DNA of 64,000 nucleotides. It comes from Robertmurraya korlensis. GTDB lineage: Bacteria > Bacillota > Bacilli > Bacillales > Cytobacillaceae. Below, in pieces: positions 1 through 8,207 of the stretch. Each line of letters begins with the position of its first letter. Position 1 is the first letter of the stretch. The notes under the pieces were generated by a model. That model was not told where the DNA came from, searched no databases, and saw only the letters and a list, made by a program, of their open reading frames with translations. The stretch covers positions 112,888-176,887 of the forward strand of contig NZ_JAMBNS010000011.1 in NCBI RefSeq assembly GCF_023715225.1, given 5' to 3'. The translations under genes were made by a program, and so were the position numbers.

Positions 1-125
1 CAACTGCTTTTCTGTTATATCAACTTTTCAAGCTTGCGACCGCTTCACCGTTTCCAGAGTGTATGTGGATGTTGGTGGGTTAACACAGTGTGTGTACTTC
101 TTCTATATAATCTTTATCTATGAAA

Positions 126-163
126 TCTAACCTTTAGTTCAAGAAGGCACTTGTGCACTTTTA
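126..163 (+). repeat. dispersed border repeat, copy 1 (short)
   Basis: Reads CTAACC then TTTAGTTCAAGAAGG, as in the left half of the repeat family found throughout the first 17 kb, followed by the small palindrome GCACTTGTGC. It abuts the 3' end of the DinB-like gene and may serve as its terminator. The usual TGCACC block is missing. Confidence 0.5.
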
Positions 164-164
164 T

Positions 165-659
165 TTATTCATCTTCTCCTGCATCTATTTTCCAGCTATT
201 TTGCATCTTCCGAATATAAATAATCTGACCAATGTGATATGCGTTATGAGTTGACACATTTCCGAGTACTGCCCACCATTTCACATGTTCCGGAAAACCA
301 TTAACTTCACTCTCAACTTTTTCTTCAGATAACAACTCTTGCCAACGTAAAAGCACCTCTAATAGTTGTTTTTTCAAATCAGCAAATGTATGATTTTCAG
401 GAATTATAAAGCTTTTATTATTATTTCCTATGGAAGACACAGCATCAACGTGAGATTTTTGGTACCTTGTTTGCCATGTTTGATTCCAATATAGTAGATG
501 CTGCACAATTTCAGCAATACTATTACTTTCTTCGTTTGGCTTCCAAAATGCTTGTTCCTCAGACAATCTTTCTACTGAATCTGAAAATGGTATGTACCAA
601 CTAGGGTCATTCGCATTTGCCAACAATTGATCTGATAAAACATCTTTTGCATGAACCAT
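165..659 (-). CDS. DinB-like family protein
   Basis: A 164-residue protein of the DinB/YfiT-like four-helix family, whose members are often metal-dependent and related to bacillithiol or mycothiol S-transferases. Histidines typical of the family are visible: one near residue 54 (IVQHLLYWNQ) and one in the C-terminal NAYHIGQI segment. The start at 659 (MVHAKD) is chosen because AGGAG lies 8 nt upstream; an ATG 24 nt further out has no such site. The gene stands alone between two repeat copies. The substrate cannot be inferred; a stress or detoxification role is a guess from the family. Confidence 0.8.
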   Translation of the reverse strand: MVHAKDVLSDQLLANANDPSWYIPFSDSVERLSEEQAFWKPNEESNSIAEIVQHLLYWNQTWQTRYQKSHVDAVSSIGNNNKSFIIPENHTFADLKKQLLEVLLRWQELLSEEKVESEVNGFPEHVKWWAVLGNVSTHNAYHIGQIIYIRKMQNSWKIDAGEDE

Positions 660-739
660 AACTAACACTCCTAATATTAACAAACTAGTTTTATAAATCT
701 CTATACAATGTCATCTTATTATATTCTCCATTGTATATT

Positions 740-776
740 AATTGTCCTGTTCTTATTGCTAACCTGCACTTGCATT
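740..776 (+). repeat. dispersed border repeat, copy 2 (left half)
   Basis: GCTAACCTGCACTTGCATT matches the left half of the repeat, preceded by a second degenerate start (ATTGTCCTGTTCTTATT). The right half is missing; the IS3 fragment begins exactly where it would be expected. Confidence 0.6.
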
Positions 777-1007
777 GGGGTCCCCCCGTGCTACTTATTA
801 CCGCTGGAAGAATAGAGGAGTGCGTAAACCAAGTGAGTTAGAGCTGCAAATCAAAGAAATTTGTGAAAGGCATAAGTTCCGTATTGGTTATCGTACGGTA
901 AGAGCTTGGCTTAAAAGAGATTATAATATGAAGGTTAATCGTAATACTGTACAAAAGATTATGCAGAAATACAATTGGCAATGTAGAGTTAAACCAAAGA
1001 GAAAAGG
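777..1007 (+). pseudogene. IS3-family transposase OrfB fragment
   Basis: About 77 codons read as the N-terminal helix-turn-helix part of an IS3-family OrfB (HTH_21 type): RATYYRWKNRGVRKPS, then RIGYRTVRAWLKRDY and NRNTVQKIMQKYNW, ending at KPKRKG. The frame runs on to 1266 but turns into unrelated hydrophobic residues after about 1007. No rve integrase domain, DDE residues, OrfA or terminal inverted repeats are seen. It is a dead remnant abutting a border repeat. Confidence 0.85.
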
Positions 1008-1271
1008 TGTTTTTTCTGTTGTCTCAAACCTGTGGGTCAGTTCATTTAGTCTTCCTATGTTTTTTCTTATTATTTATCTGTTTGTTCTTGCTTCTTTTTC
1101 AAATACTCCGCACGTATTTTTTCAAGTTGCTGCTTTTTATCAAATTTGGCAGGCTTGTGTTTTTCATGATACTTTGTCACAGCTACCTTACCTTTGGTAT
1201 CCAATTGATATTTCCCCACTACGTTCACCTACTTCCTTATTGAATTATACTGCTTCCTTAGTTTAATATCT

Positions 1272-1320
1272 GAAAAAGCATCCTCTTCTATAGAGATGCC
1301 CCCGTACTATCTATAATAAA
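1272..1320 (+). repeat. dispersed border repeat, copy 3 (hairpin + right half)
   Basis: Hairpin GCATCCTC..GAGATGC followed by CCCCCGTACTATCTATAATAA. The hairpin lies just past the stop of the leftward GNAT gene and could terminate it. The left half is absent. Confidence 0.65.
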
Positions 1321-1326
1321 TCCTTT

Positions 1327-1800
1327 TTAAACTAATTTCTTTTTAAACAAAATTCTATCTTTATTTGGACCGTCGTAATCCTTATGAATAGAAATTCCTT
1401 CTACTATTAAATCTCCCGGTTCAACATCAAATCCCATTTTAGTATGATAAGCAATAGAAACTTTATTAACAGGAGAAGTTACACAACGAACCACGCCTAC
1501 ACCTTTTTGTTTTACAGTATTAAAAAATTCATTATAAAGTTGTTTTCCAATCTTAAGATTTCTATATTCTGGATGTACTCCAACAAAATGAATATATGCA
1601 ACTTCCGAATTGGTTTGAGATAAAAACCCAATTAGAAACCCAATTATTTGTTCATCTTTTTCTACTATAAAACTTGTATCTTGGAAATAGTCAAAAAAAA
1701 GCTTTGGTAACATATCAGCCATTTGTCTGCCACCCCACCAAGCGTTTAATAGCGGTGAGATTACGTAATAATCTGAACTTTTTACTGAACGAATCTTCAT
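1327..1800 (-). CDS. GNAT family N-acetyltransferase
   Basis: A 157-residue single-domain GNAT acetyltransferase, transferring acetyl from acetyl-CoA to an unknown amine. The acetyl-CoA loop is seen around residues 76 to 95 (VHPEYRNLKIGKQLYNEF), where the usual R-x-x-G-x-G/A reads RNLKIG. The conserved strand and turn follow (VRCVTSPVNKVSIAYHTKMGFDVEPGD). Start ATG at 1800 has AAGGGG about 5 nt upstream. It is a lone leftward gene bordered on both sides by copies of the dispersed repeat. Confidence 0.85.
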   Translation of the reverse strand: MKIRSVKSSDYYVISPLLNAWWGGRQMADMLPKLFFDYFQDTSFIVEKDEQIIGFLIGFLSQTNSEVAYIHFVGVHPEYRNLKIGKQLYNEFFNTVKQKGVGVVRCVTSPVNKVSIAYHTKMGFDVEPGDLIVEGISIHKDYDGPNKDRILFKKKLV

Positions 1801-1865
1801 GTTATCCCCTTACCCCTAGTTTTTTTAGCACCCTTTTAATATTAACATAATCTGGATTTCCTTAT

Positions 1866-1955
1866 TAAATAAACCTGCAACGTTTATACAATAAGGAAAA
1901 AGATCGCCGTAGCAATCCCCTATTTGTAACTCTAGCCCTCTAATGTTTATTTACA
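1866..1955 (+). repeat. dispersed border repeat, copy 4
   Basis: AAACCTGCAACGTTTATAC, AATAAGGAAAAAGATCG, then AGCAATCC and TAACTCTAGCCC. Its second part closely matches copy 13 (GATCTTCGCAGCAATCC...TAACTCTCGTCCC), which defines a subfamily. It lies 3' of the next leftward gene. Confidence 0.75.
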
Positions 1956-1967
1956 ATTCTTTAAGCT

Positions 1968-2477
1968 TCATTTAATGTTTTTAACGACTTCTAAATCAGG
2001 TGGAAGTTCTTTAATTTTATTTTCGTCGAAGGCTGATTTCAGTTTTTTTGGGTTTTTCATATAGTGGTATTCAATTTTCAGCTCCTTAGGTATAGTGGTA
2101 GAGGCAATTCCATCTTTTAGAAAAATATAAAAATAAACAATACCGCCGGGGCTAGAAAACTTTCCACAAATCATATAAGATTCGATGTCTTCCCAGCCAA
2201 TCTCAACGTTTTTTTTATCTTTCCCAACGATGATACCTGTTTCATTCACAGTTATAAGTAATGTTGGATTTATGAATTGTTTAAACGAATAAACAATAAA
2301 ATATAAGAAAAACATCTCAAATAATGAGAAAATAAGCAGCCCTAGCAAATTAAGCCCATTAAACTCTTTTCCTAAAATAATATAAATCAATACCCCTGTC
2401 ATAAGGAGCAATGGAACAAGAACAATCAAATTTACAAACATATAAATTCTTGAGTTATAAAACTTTTTATCTCCCAA
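1968..2477 (-). CDS. small membrane protein with PH-like cytoplasmic part
   Basis: A 169-residue protein with two predicted membrane helices (about residues 11 to 35 and 43 to 65) followed by a beta-rich soluble tail. The tail contains TLLITVNETGIIVGKDKKNV and EIGWEDIESYMICGKF, a layout like STM3941/PH-like bacterial membrane proteins. The start is TTG at 2477 with AGGAAG 7 nt upstream. No catalytic residues are apparent. It is a single gene between repeat copies 4 and 5. Function unknown. Confidence 0.7.
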   Translation of the reverse strand: MGDKKFYNSRIYMFVNLIVLVPLLLMTGVLIYIILGKEFNGLNLLGLLIFSLFEMFFLYFIVYSFKQFINPTLLITVNETGIIVGKDKKNVEIGWEDIESYMICGKFSSPGGIVYFYIFLKDGIASTTIPKELKIEYHYMKNPKKLKSAFDENKIKELPPDLEVVKNIK

Positions 2478-2538
2478 CTAATCACTTCCTTTTTTTAAAA
2501 AATACGAAACACTATGTAAGAAAGTTTCAAACTTTACC

Positions 2539-2620
2539 TTTTAGCTAACCCCCCTAAAAATAGGCATCAATCCTTCTTGGATCAATGCCCCCGTTTCTTT
2601 AAGTACATTTCTCACAATTT
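2539..2620 (+). repeat. dispersed border repeat, copy 5 (full length)
   Basis: TTTAGCTAACC, then hairpin GGCATCAATCC-TTCTT-GGATCAATGCC, then CCCGTTTCTTTAAGTACATT. This is one of the clearest copies and shows left end, hairpin and right end in order. Confidence 0.8.
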
Positions 2621-2721
2621 AAATAATAACCCACCCTTACTGGTGTATTTTAATTCAGTGAAAATTCTTGAAACCCCTTCCGTTTTCATTCGTAAATAAC
2701 TGAAAAGGAGCGAGAACAATC

Positions 2722-2892
2722 ATTAAAAATAAAAATTGGACTGTGCTATTTATTTTACTCTCAACATCCTTCTTCTTAGGTGGGGTATCATTAAGACCGC
2801 TATTTGAATATTCACCAATCTTTGGTTCAGCTCTAGGTTTTCTATTTTTAGTAATAGCATTATGTTTTTCATTAAAAAGGTACCAACAATAG
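2722..2892 (+). CDS. small two-helix membrane protein with non-ATG start
   Basis: An open frame of 56 codons from ATT 2722 (or 57 from ATC 2719) to TAG 2890. It has a strong AAAGGAG site ending 8 nt before ATC and 11 nt before ATT. The product starts with a short basic stretch (KNKNW), then two hydrophobic segments separated by RPLFEYSP, and ends KRYQQ. No ATG, GTG or TTG is near the ribosome site, so either a rare ATT/ATC start is used or the start codon has been lost. No family recognised. Confidence 0.5.
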   Translation: MKNKNWTVLFILLSTSFFLGGVSLRPLFEYSPIFGSALGFLFLVIALCFSLKRYQQ

Positions 2893-2904
2893 TAAGTTTA
2901 ACTT

Positions 2905-5622
2905 GATACAGATAGGTAAGGGTTTGAAGTTATCGCTCCCTTTTCCCCCTGTTCACACCGTACATGCGACTTTCACCGCATACGGCGTTCCAACTAAACC
3001 AATTTATTCTTTCTATGTATTAAAGCAGACGAGTGCTGTTTTTCCAGTTTTAGATAATTTCATTTTGACATTTTAATCGTAGTTTATTTACTTTTTCTTT
3101 CTGCTTATTATTAAGCTTTAAAGATTGTAAAAGATTATCTATTTTTACTTTGTCTTTTAGATGTATCAACTGATGAATTGCTTTATGAACAATAATCAAA
3201 TTTGAATATTTATCATCTTTCGACAGGTAATAGGGGTTTATATGATGACATTGCCATTCATGAAGCCCTAACTCCTTACCTAAAATGGCACACTTTCCAT
3301 ATTGGGCAATAAACTTACTAATCCTGTTGTCATTATACTCAATTGATCTGTTTGGAATGTAGTTTCTCATGATGTAAGAAAGCATTGTTTTATCAATAGC
3401 TTTTAGACTATTGTGTATTTTAGCTCTACCTTCGGCAGTAAAGTTACAAATTGTTTGTGAGAAACACAGTGGAGTTTTCCACCGTTGGGCATGTATAGGG
3501 ACAAATACCATTTGTTTTATCTTAAATAGTCTTGCCTTATAGCCCTTGTATCTTTTCTGTAAGGTTTTAGTCATATCATGAAAACTTGCCTCGGTTCTAA
3601 GATTCTTTAATTGATTATATAACGATTTTCGCAGATGAGCGTTTAACTCATTCAGATTGATAGTAATGTTAGTGGCGAAAGAGTAATAGTTTTGGATTCC
3701 CATGACGACAGTATTGAAATTCCAAACAGTTTGAATGCAAGGCTTTCTTTTGACTACTTTTATAGCTTCCTTAATCTTTTGGAAGGCATTTTCTTTAGCC
3801 TTCCTCGACATATCGGACCTTGCTACATAACCAAATCTTGTTTTTCCTTTCCTAACAGCCTTTATTGAGAATCCAAGAAACTCGGAAGAGTTTTTCTTTA
3901 AATTTTTTACCCTCGATTTCTCTTCGCTTGTTTCCAAATGAAGTCTTTTTCTCAATAAATCTCTCAATGCATAGTTCATTTTAATTGCCTGTGACCTAGT
4001 TCTGCACATTACCTTAAAATCGTCCGCATAACGGACGATGAAGCACTCTTTTAAAGCCGTTTTCTTTAAATGCTGATATTTACTTCCATTTGTTGAGTAA
4101 GTATATCTGCTTTCAAACGTTTCCCATTGGTTACTTATCCACCAATCCAATTCATTCAATACAATATTTGAAAGTAAAGGTGAAAGGATTCCTCCTTGCG
4201 GAGTACCTTTTGTAGGAATACCTTCTCCTTCAATCTCTGCTTTTAATAGCTTAGATATAATAGAAAGAAGTGATTTATCCCTTATTCCTAATGACCACAT
4301 TTGTTTAAGAAGTTTGCCATGATTCACATTATCAAAGAAACCTTTAATATCCACATCAACACAATGATGGAGCCCAGTTTGATTGATAAGGAATTCCAGT
4401 CTAGCTTTAGCGTGATGAGTGCTGCGGTTCGGCCTAAATCCGTAACTATGTTTATGGAATTTGGCTTCACAAATTGGCTCTAAGATTTGAAGTATGCATT
4501 GTTGAAAGATTCTATCCCAAATCGTCGGAATTCCCAAAGGTCTGGTTTTCCCTTTTCCTTTTGGGATGAAGACACGCCTTACTGCTTGTGGTTCATACCT
4601 TTTGAACATGGATTGAACCTTTGCGATTACATCTTCAACTGTTAAATGTAAGATATCGTTAATAGTTAATTTATCTGTTCCCGCAGTTTTGCTACCTGTG
4701 TTTCTTTTGATGTTTCGGTAGGCAAGTCGTATATTATCTTTAGAACACATTAATTCTGTTAAGTCATAGAAATGATGACCACTGACACTTTGAGCGTATA
4801 GTGAATCCAAACAATCTTGCATACTATAATACTCACTGTGCCTCAGTTTCTTCCGTTTCAATAAGTTGGTTACCCCTTTCGGAGTTAAACCTCTATTAGT
4901 CTCACGAGAACCTTATTAATCGATAAAGAACTGCCTTACTTGGTTGAATAAATCTTTATTAGTCTAGTGGCTATCCCTCCATGTGGATTAGACATTTCAT
5001 TGGTACTGTGCCACCACTTTCACTGATATAAAGGTAAGTTATACAACAACTAATCTCATTGTTGTTTTCCCTCCCGACGATTCATTGGAAGTAAGTCCTC
5101 CACGTTATCAGCTTACAACGTTGAATTATATCTATTATGGAATGAACTTAGGTGCTTCCTCTGAGCCTGTTAACATTCATACGCCTAAAACGTATCATGG
5201 ATTTTCATATTAGTTATTTTTACTCATCCACATCTAACATCACAATTTGGTGATATACACATTTCTATGTATTGCAGGTATAGACCCGTACATTCAGAAG
5301 TTTGTCAGCTTAACCTTTTATTGTAGGTTTCTTCGCATACTCACCATATTCAATCAACTCAAGCATCATGATTTACACCACCCCCTCGGGTAGGCTTTCG
5401 ACAGCTATATTACGCTGATACGGTAAATTCTTACGCCTTTTCACCGAGCTCTTAACACTATTATTCTTACTAATTCAAGTGCTAATCGGCTAAGAGAGAA
5501 CCCTTCCGAGCGTTACCTCATCATTTGATTCTTCGATATAATCCTTCAGTTCCAAAAGGAACTGCCTAACCTTTACCAGAGAGATGTAACCATCCTCCAT
5601 TTAAGCTAGGAACATTTCGCAC
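2905..5622 (-). mobile_element. group II intron with LtrA-type ORF
   Basis: On the minus strand the 5' end reads GTGCGAAATG (G at 5622), matching the GUGYG start of group II introns. The 3' part holds a domain V hairpin (about 2954 to 2990: CCGTATGCGG-TGAAAGT-CGCATGTACGG), then AGGGGG and domain VI. The exact 3' end lies near 2905 and is not certain. RNA domains I to IV flank the reverse transcriptase gene, with about 760 nt of 5' RNA. The 5' exon on the minus strand ends GGCAGGGTAGTT, the complement of the start of a dispersed border repeat. Plus-strand GGGTAG at 5388-5393 marks a possible EBS1 (CUACCC in the intron RNA). Confidence 0.85.
3050..4861 (-). CDS. ltrA: group II intron reverse transcriptase/maturase
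   Basis: A 603-residue intron-encoded protein that helps the intron fold, splice and retrohome. The reverse transcriptase domain carries KGKGKTRPLGIP (101-112), SYGFRPNRSTHHA (139-151), TPQGGILSPLLSN (220-232) and the catalytic YADD (278-281). The maturase X domain follows, and the C-terminus has an HNH endonuclease (CHHINP near 538-543, N554, H559). All key residues are present and the frame is unbroken, so it looks functional. The start is TTG with AAAGGGG upstream. The N-terminus and HNH tail resemble chloroplast-like (CL) group II proteins; the class call is from memory of the family. Confidence 0.92.
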   Translation of the reverse strand: MKRKKLRHSEYYSMQDCLDSLYAQSVSGHHFYDLTELMCSKDNIRLAYRNIKRNTGSKTAGTDKLTINDILHLTVEDVIAKVQSMFKRYEPQAVRRVFIPKGKGKTRPLGIPTIWDRIFQQCILQILEPICEAKFHKHSYGFRPNRSTHHAKARLEFLINQTGLHHCVDVDIKGFFDNVNHGKLLKQMWSLGIRDKSLLSIISKLLKAEIEGEGIPTKGTPQGGILSPLLSNIVLNELDWWISNQWETFESRYTYSTNGSKYQHLKKTALKECFIVRYADDFKVMCRTRSQAIKMNYALRDLLRKRLHLETSEEKSRVKNLKKNSSEFLGFSIKAVRKGKTRFGYVARSDMSRKAKENAFQKIKEAIKVVKRKPCIQTVWNFNTVVMGIQNYYSFATNITINLNELNAHLRKSLYNQLKNLRTEASFHDMTKTLQKRYKGYKARLFKIKQMVFVPIHAQRWKTPLCFSQTICNFTAEGRAKIHNSLKAIDKTMLSYIMRNYIPNRSIEYNDNRISKFIAQYGKCAILGKELGLHEWQCHHINPYYLSKDDKYSNLIIVHKAIHQLIHLKDKVKIDNLLQSLKLNNKQKEKVNKLRLKCQNEII

Positions 5623-5642
5623 AACTACCCTGCCACGTTAAT
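5621..5642 (+). repeat. dispersed border repeat, copy 6, split by the intron
   Basis: ACAACTACCCTGCCACGTTAAT matches the repeat start AACTATCCTGCCCC. The intron 5' junction falls at its first bases. A TTTAACTTGA stretch on the far side of the intron (2897-2906) may be the other part of the split copy. Confidence 0.55.
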
Positions 5643-5662
5643 CTGGTAATGAGGTGATTATC

Positions 5663-5899
5663 ATGAACAGAACATTCCAGTTAGTTCAAAAAGTTACAGG
5701 GTTTGTTTTACTAATACTAATTATCTTCTCTTTACTAATGGGGAAATTTAGTGTCGGTTTAATCTTTTGTTATATAGGTATCTCTATTTATAATGGGATA
5801 CGTGCATTTGAATACTTAAATGCAAACCAGTTAAAAAAAGCACTTCTTTACTCAATTCTTTCGATTGGATTCTTCTTAATTTTTATATTTAGTCTTTAA
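5663..5899 (+). CDS. small membrane protein, unknown function
   Basis: A 78-residue hydrophobic protein starting MNRTFQLVQK. It has two or three predicted membrane segments (about 11-27, 29-46 and 60-76). Start ATG 5663 has GAGGTG 6 nt upstream; an in-frame GTG at 5654 lies inside that ribosome site. The gene sits immediately beside the intron 5' end, but on the opposite strand to the intron. No family recognised. Confidence 0.65.
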   Translation: MNRTFQLVQKVTGFVLLILIIFSLLMGKFSVGLIFCYIGISIYNGIRAFEYLNANQLKKALLYSILSIGFFLIFIFSL

Positions 5900-5991
5900 A
5901 TAGTTCTAATAGCTTTGTGAACAATAAGCATGAACACAATAAATGAAGTATTTCATCTTCTACAAAACTTCTCCGTTTGTTATAGAAGGAT

Positions 5992-6090
5992 GTTTACAAA
6001 GGGTCATTAGTGTAATATAAGTTTCACGTAGTACTTAAACGAAATGAAAAACGCCTCAACCCAATGATATCAATAGGTTGAGGCGTTTCT
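5992..6090 (+). ncRNA. conserved hairpin element, copy A
   Basis: The block TGTTTACAAAGG..ATTAGTGT..AAGTTTCACGTAGTA is followed by a 12-bp perfect stem (AACGCCTCAACC 6050-6061 with GGTTGAGGCGTT 6076-6087) and a 14-nt loop. A second copy at 14389-14490 has the same flank and loop, with compensatory changes in the stem. It may be the terminator of the small gene on its left; the conserved flank suggests more. It lies about 165 bp before a DUF3231 gene. The rest of the 5900-6255 gap shows no gene. Confidence 0.5.
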
Positions 6091-6255
6091 ATTATATCAA
6101 CAAGCAGTGTAAAATTTGCAACGTGCTTAAGGGCTTTCGGTAGATAGCCACCCAAACTCATCATATATGAATTCTTAAACGATAAATAATTTTTTACATT
6201 ATTAGGAAAGATAAATATTAGGATTACTTTTCAATTAAAGGAGGAAGAATCCCTT

Positions 6256-7260
6256 ATGCATAGTGACAATAACATTAAACTAACGTCTGCTGAAATTTCA
6301 CAGTTATGGTCTGCTTACATGAGTGATAGCCTGGCAATTTGTGTACTTAAATACTTTCTAGAAAAAGCAGAGGACCCTGAGATTCGTCCTGTAGTTGAAT
6401 ATGCACTGAAGTTAGCACAAGCACACATAGAAAAACTTACACTAATCTTTAACGATGAGAAATTTCCCATTCCATACGGATTTAATGAAGAAGATGTTGA
6501 CCTTACAGCTCCAAGATTATTTTCGGATGCTTACTTTCTTTATTATCTTCAACAATGGAGTTCATTAGGGTTAATTTCTTATAGTCTAGCGTTGAGTTTA
6601 GCATCACGTACTGATGTGTTTGATTATTTTTCCGAATGTACTGAGGATTCGAAGAAACTCCTCAAAAAAACAAGAAATATTTTACTAACTAAAGGTCTCT
6701 ACATACGCGCACCATATGTCACGACACCTGAAAAAGTCGATTTTATTCAAAAGCAAAACTTTTTAACAGGTTGGTTTGGAGAACGTAGAGCACTTACTAC
6801 GTTAGAAGTATCGAATCTTCATGCTAATCTACAAAGAAATGTCTTAGCTAAGACTACATTCATTGGCTTCAGTCAAGTGGCAAAATCAAAAGAAGTGGCT
6901 CGCTTTATTACAAGAGGAAAAGAAATTGCATCAAAGCATATTGAAATTTATAGTTCGATTTTAATTGAAAATGACATTCCTGCTTCAGTATCTTGGGATA
7001 ACCAAGTTTTAAACTCAACCGTTTCCCCTTTTTCCGATAAACTAATGTTATTCCATGTAAATGCACTAGCCGTAGGCGCTATTGGATATTATGGAACAAG
7101 TTTGTCAACTAGTTCCAGACGTGATTTATCTACACATTACCTCCGAATTTTAGGTGAAGTCCTAAAATATATCGAAGACGCTGCAAATATAATGATTGAA
7201 AATGGATGGATGGAACAACCACCTAAAGTAATGGACCATGATAAATTAGCTAATAATTAG
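6256..7260 (+). CDS. DUF3231 family protein
   Basis: A 334-residue protein of the DUF3231 family, found in spore-forming Bacillaceae, with two repeated helical bundles recalling CotF-like or ferritin-like folds. The two halves can be seen: QLWSAYMSDSLAICVLKYF (about 17-35) with a following LYxxDAYFLYY-like segment, then EVSNLHANLQRN (about 185) with SDKLMLFHVNALAVGAIGYYG (about 260-280). AAAGGAGG precedes the ATG by 11 nt. A gene for a small membrane protein follows after 11 nt, so the two are probably cotranscribed. A paralog of identical length lies at 14753-15757. Function unknown; an association with spores is inferred from family distribution only. Confidence 0.85.
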   Translation: MHSDNNIKLTSAEISQLWSAYMSDSLAICVLKYFLEKAEDPEIRPVVEYALKLAQAHIEKLTLIFNDEKFPIPYGFNEEDVDLTAPRLFSDAYFLYYLQQWSSLGLISYSLALSLASRTDVFDYFSECTEDSKKLLKKTRNILLTKGLYIRAPYVTTPEKVDFIQKQNFLTGWFGERRALTTLEVSNLHANLQRNVLAKTTFIGFSQVAKSKEVARFITRGKEIASKHIEIYSSILIENDIPASVSWDNQVLNSTVSPFSDKLMLFHVNALAVGAIGYYGTSLSTSSRRDLSTHYLRILGEVLKYIEDAANIMIENGWMEQPPKVMDHDKLANN

Positions 7261-7271
7261 AAGGAATTATA

Positions 7272-7622
7272 ATGACGAAAAAAGACCAACTTGAAAATGT
7301 CCTTTGGAGCATTGCATTAACAGGACTCCCCCAAATCTTAAACGGAAAGTACCTCAAAGGATCACTTTTCATTTCTATAGGATTTTTGATTAACATACAA
7401 TCAAAATTTAACGAAATAATCCTGTTAAGCTTTTATGGTGATATTCAATCAGCTATTGATACAACGAATTATCAATGGCTGATGTTTTATCCCTGTCTAT
7501 ATATGTTTGCGATGTGGGATGCTTATAAAAGCGCTGGCGGTGGAAAAGAACCCTTTTCGTATTTGGATTTGGTTGCCATTAGTATTTTTATTTATAGGCT
7601 TAAGCATAGGTATACTATGTAA
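7272..7622 (+). CDS. small membrane protein downstream of DUF3231
   Basis: A 116-residue protein beginning MTKKDQLENVLWSIALTGLPQILNGKYLKGS, with three or four hydrophobic stretches (LFISIGFLIN, WLMFYPCLYMFAMWDAY, YLDLVAISIFIY). The AGAAGGA site overlaps the stop region of the DUF3231 gene, and the gap is 11 nt, so it is probably its operon partner. I know it only as a conserved Bacillus hypothetical protein; no function can be given. Confidence 0.75.
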   Translation: MTKKDQLENVLWSIALTGLPQILNGKYLKGSLFISIGFLINIQSKFNEIILLSFYGDIQSAIDTTNYQWLMFYPCLYMFAMWDAYKSAGGGKEPFSYLDLVAISIFIYRLKHRYTM

Positions 7623-7636
7623 AACCATTCTTCAAA

Positions 7637-7668
7637 AAACCATCAAATTTCATAAAATCTAATGGTTT
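7637..7668 (+). terminator. hairpin after the DUF3231 pair
   Basis: AAACCATCAAATTT and AATCTAATGGTTTT form a stem (AAACCAT/ATGGTTT) just after the stop at 7622. The T-run is weak, so its strength as a terminator is uncertain. Confidence 0.45.
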
Positions 7669-7716
7669 TAATGAAGAAAAAGTCCCTTTGGTAGTTCTTT
7701 TAATAACGCAGCCCTT

Positions 7717-7800
7717 CTTCAACTATCCTGCCCCTATAGTGAAATAAAAGAGCATCCCCACTGCTGACCTTCAGTAAACGACAGGCTTACATAAATTACT
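7717..7800 (+). repeat. dispersed border repeat, copy 7
   Basis: TTCAACTATCCTGCCCCTAT, AGTGAAATAAAAGAGC, ATCCCC, with loose inverted repeats around CTGCTGACC and GACAGGC. It follows the DUF3231 pair. Confidence 0.7.
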
Positions 7801-7946
7801 ACTTTGCGGAAAAAATATAGTATAATATTTAAAACATAAAAAAATAATATGGTTATCTAATTAGTCTTTTTCTAATTCTTGGAAAAAGGTGACATAATCC
7901 TTATTACGATAACCTGACTAGTTAGCACATATAGGAGAATTTCAAG

Positions 7947-8090
7947 TTAAGGCGATGGCTCATTTTTGGTCCCTTGATGAAAAACCATTTTCCATACACC
8001 CTCAGTAAGCTCCCATATAGAACTAGGTAAGGAATGCTGGTTAGTATTTACATTGAACATACGGTATGTAGCTAACACAATATCATCTGA
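7947..8090 (-). pseudogene. DUF4440/SnoaL-like protein, C-terminal fragment
   Basis: A minus-strand frame of 47 residues between a TAA at its start and one at its end. It reads SDDIVLATYRMFNVNTNQ, then SSIWELTEGVWKMVFHQGTK. The last part matches the C-terminal strands of DUF4440 (NTF2/SnoaL-like) proteins, which typically end SSIW..W.MVFHQGT. No start codon with a ribosome site precedes it and about two thirds of the domain is missing. It lies between two border repeats, as a decayed cassette would. Confidence 0.7.
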
Positions 8091-8110
8091 TTAAATACTC
8101 CAATTCCTAT

Positions 8111-8206
8111 AAAGCTAACCTGCAACTTTTGTTCATTAAGATCCCGACACCAAGAACGGTAGCGGGATCTTAAACTTGCACCCATTAGTTGAAGAGGACA
8201 ATTAAT
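8111..8206 (+). repeat. dispersed border repeat, copy 8 (full length)
   Basis: GCTAACCTGCAACTTTTGTT, then the 11-bp stem TTAAGATCCCG (8136-8146) with CGGGATCTTAA (8163-8173), then ACTTGCACCCATTAGTTGAA. The outer parts show AACCTGCA..TTTGTT and ACTTGCACC..TTAGTT as a loose direct repeat, while GCTAAC/TTAGTT also pair. The strong hairpin can terminate the leftward gene on its right. Confidence 0.8.
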
Positions 8207-8207
8207 A

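Noticed and set aside
1007..1266. Hydrophobic continuation of the IS3 frame and an overlapping 78-codon frame
   Set aside because: The sequence past the IS3 homology is T-rich non-coding DNA; the hydrophobic look comes from base composition, and no ribosome site is present.
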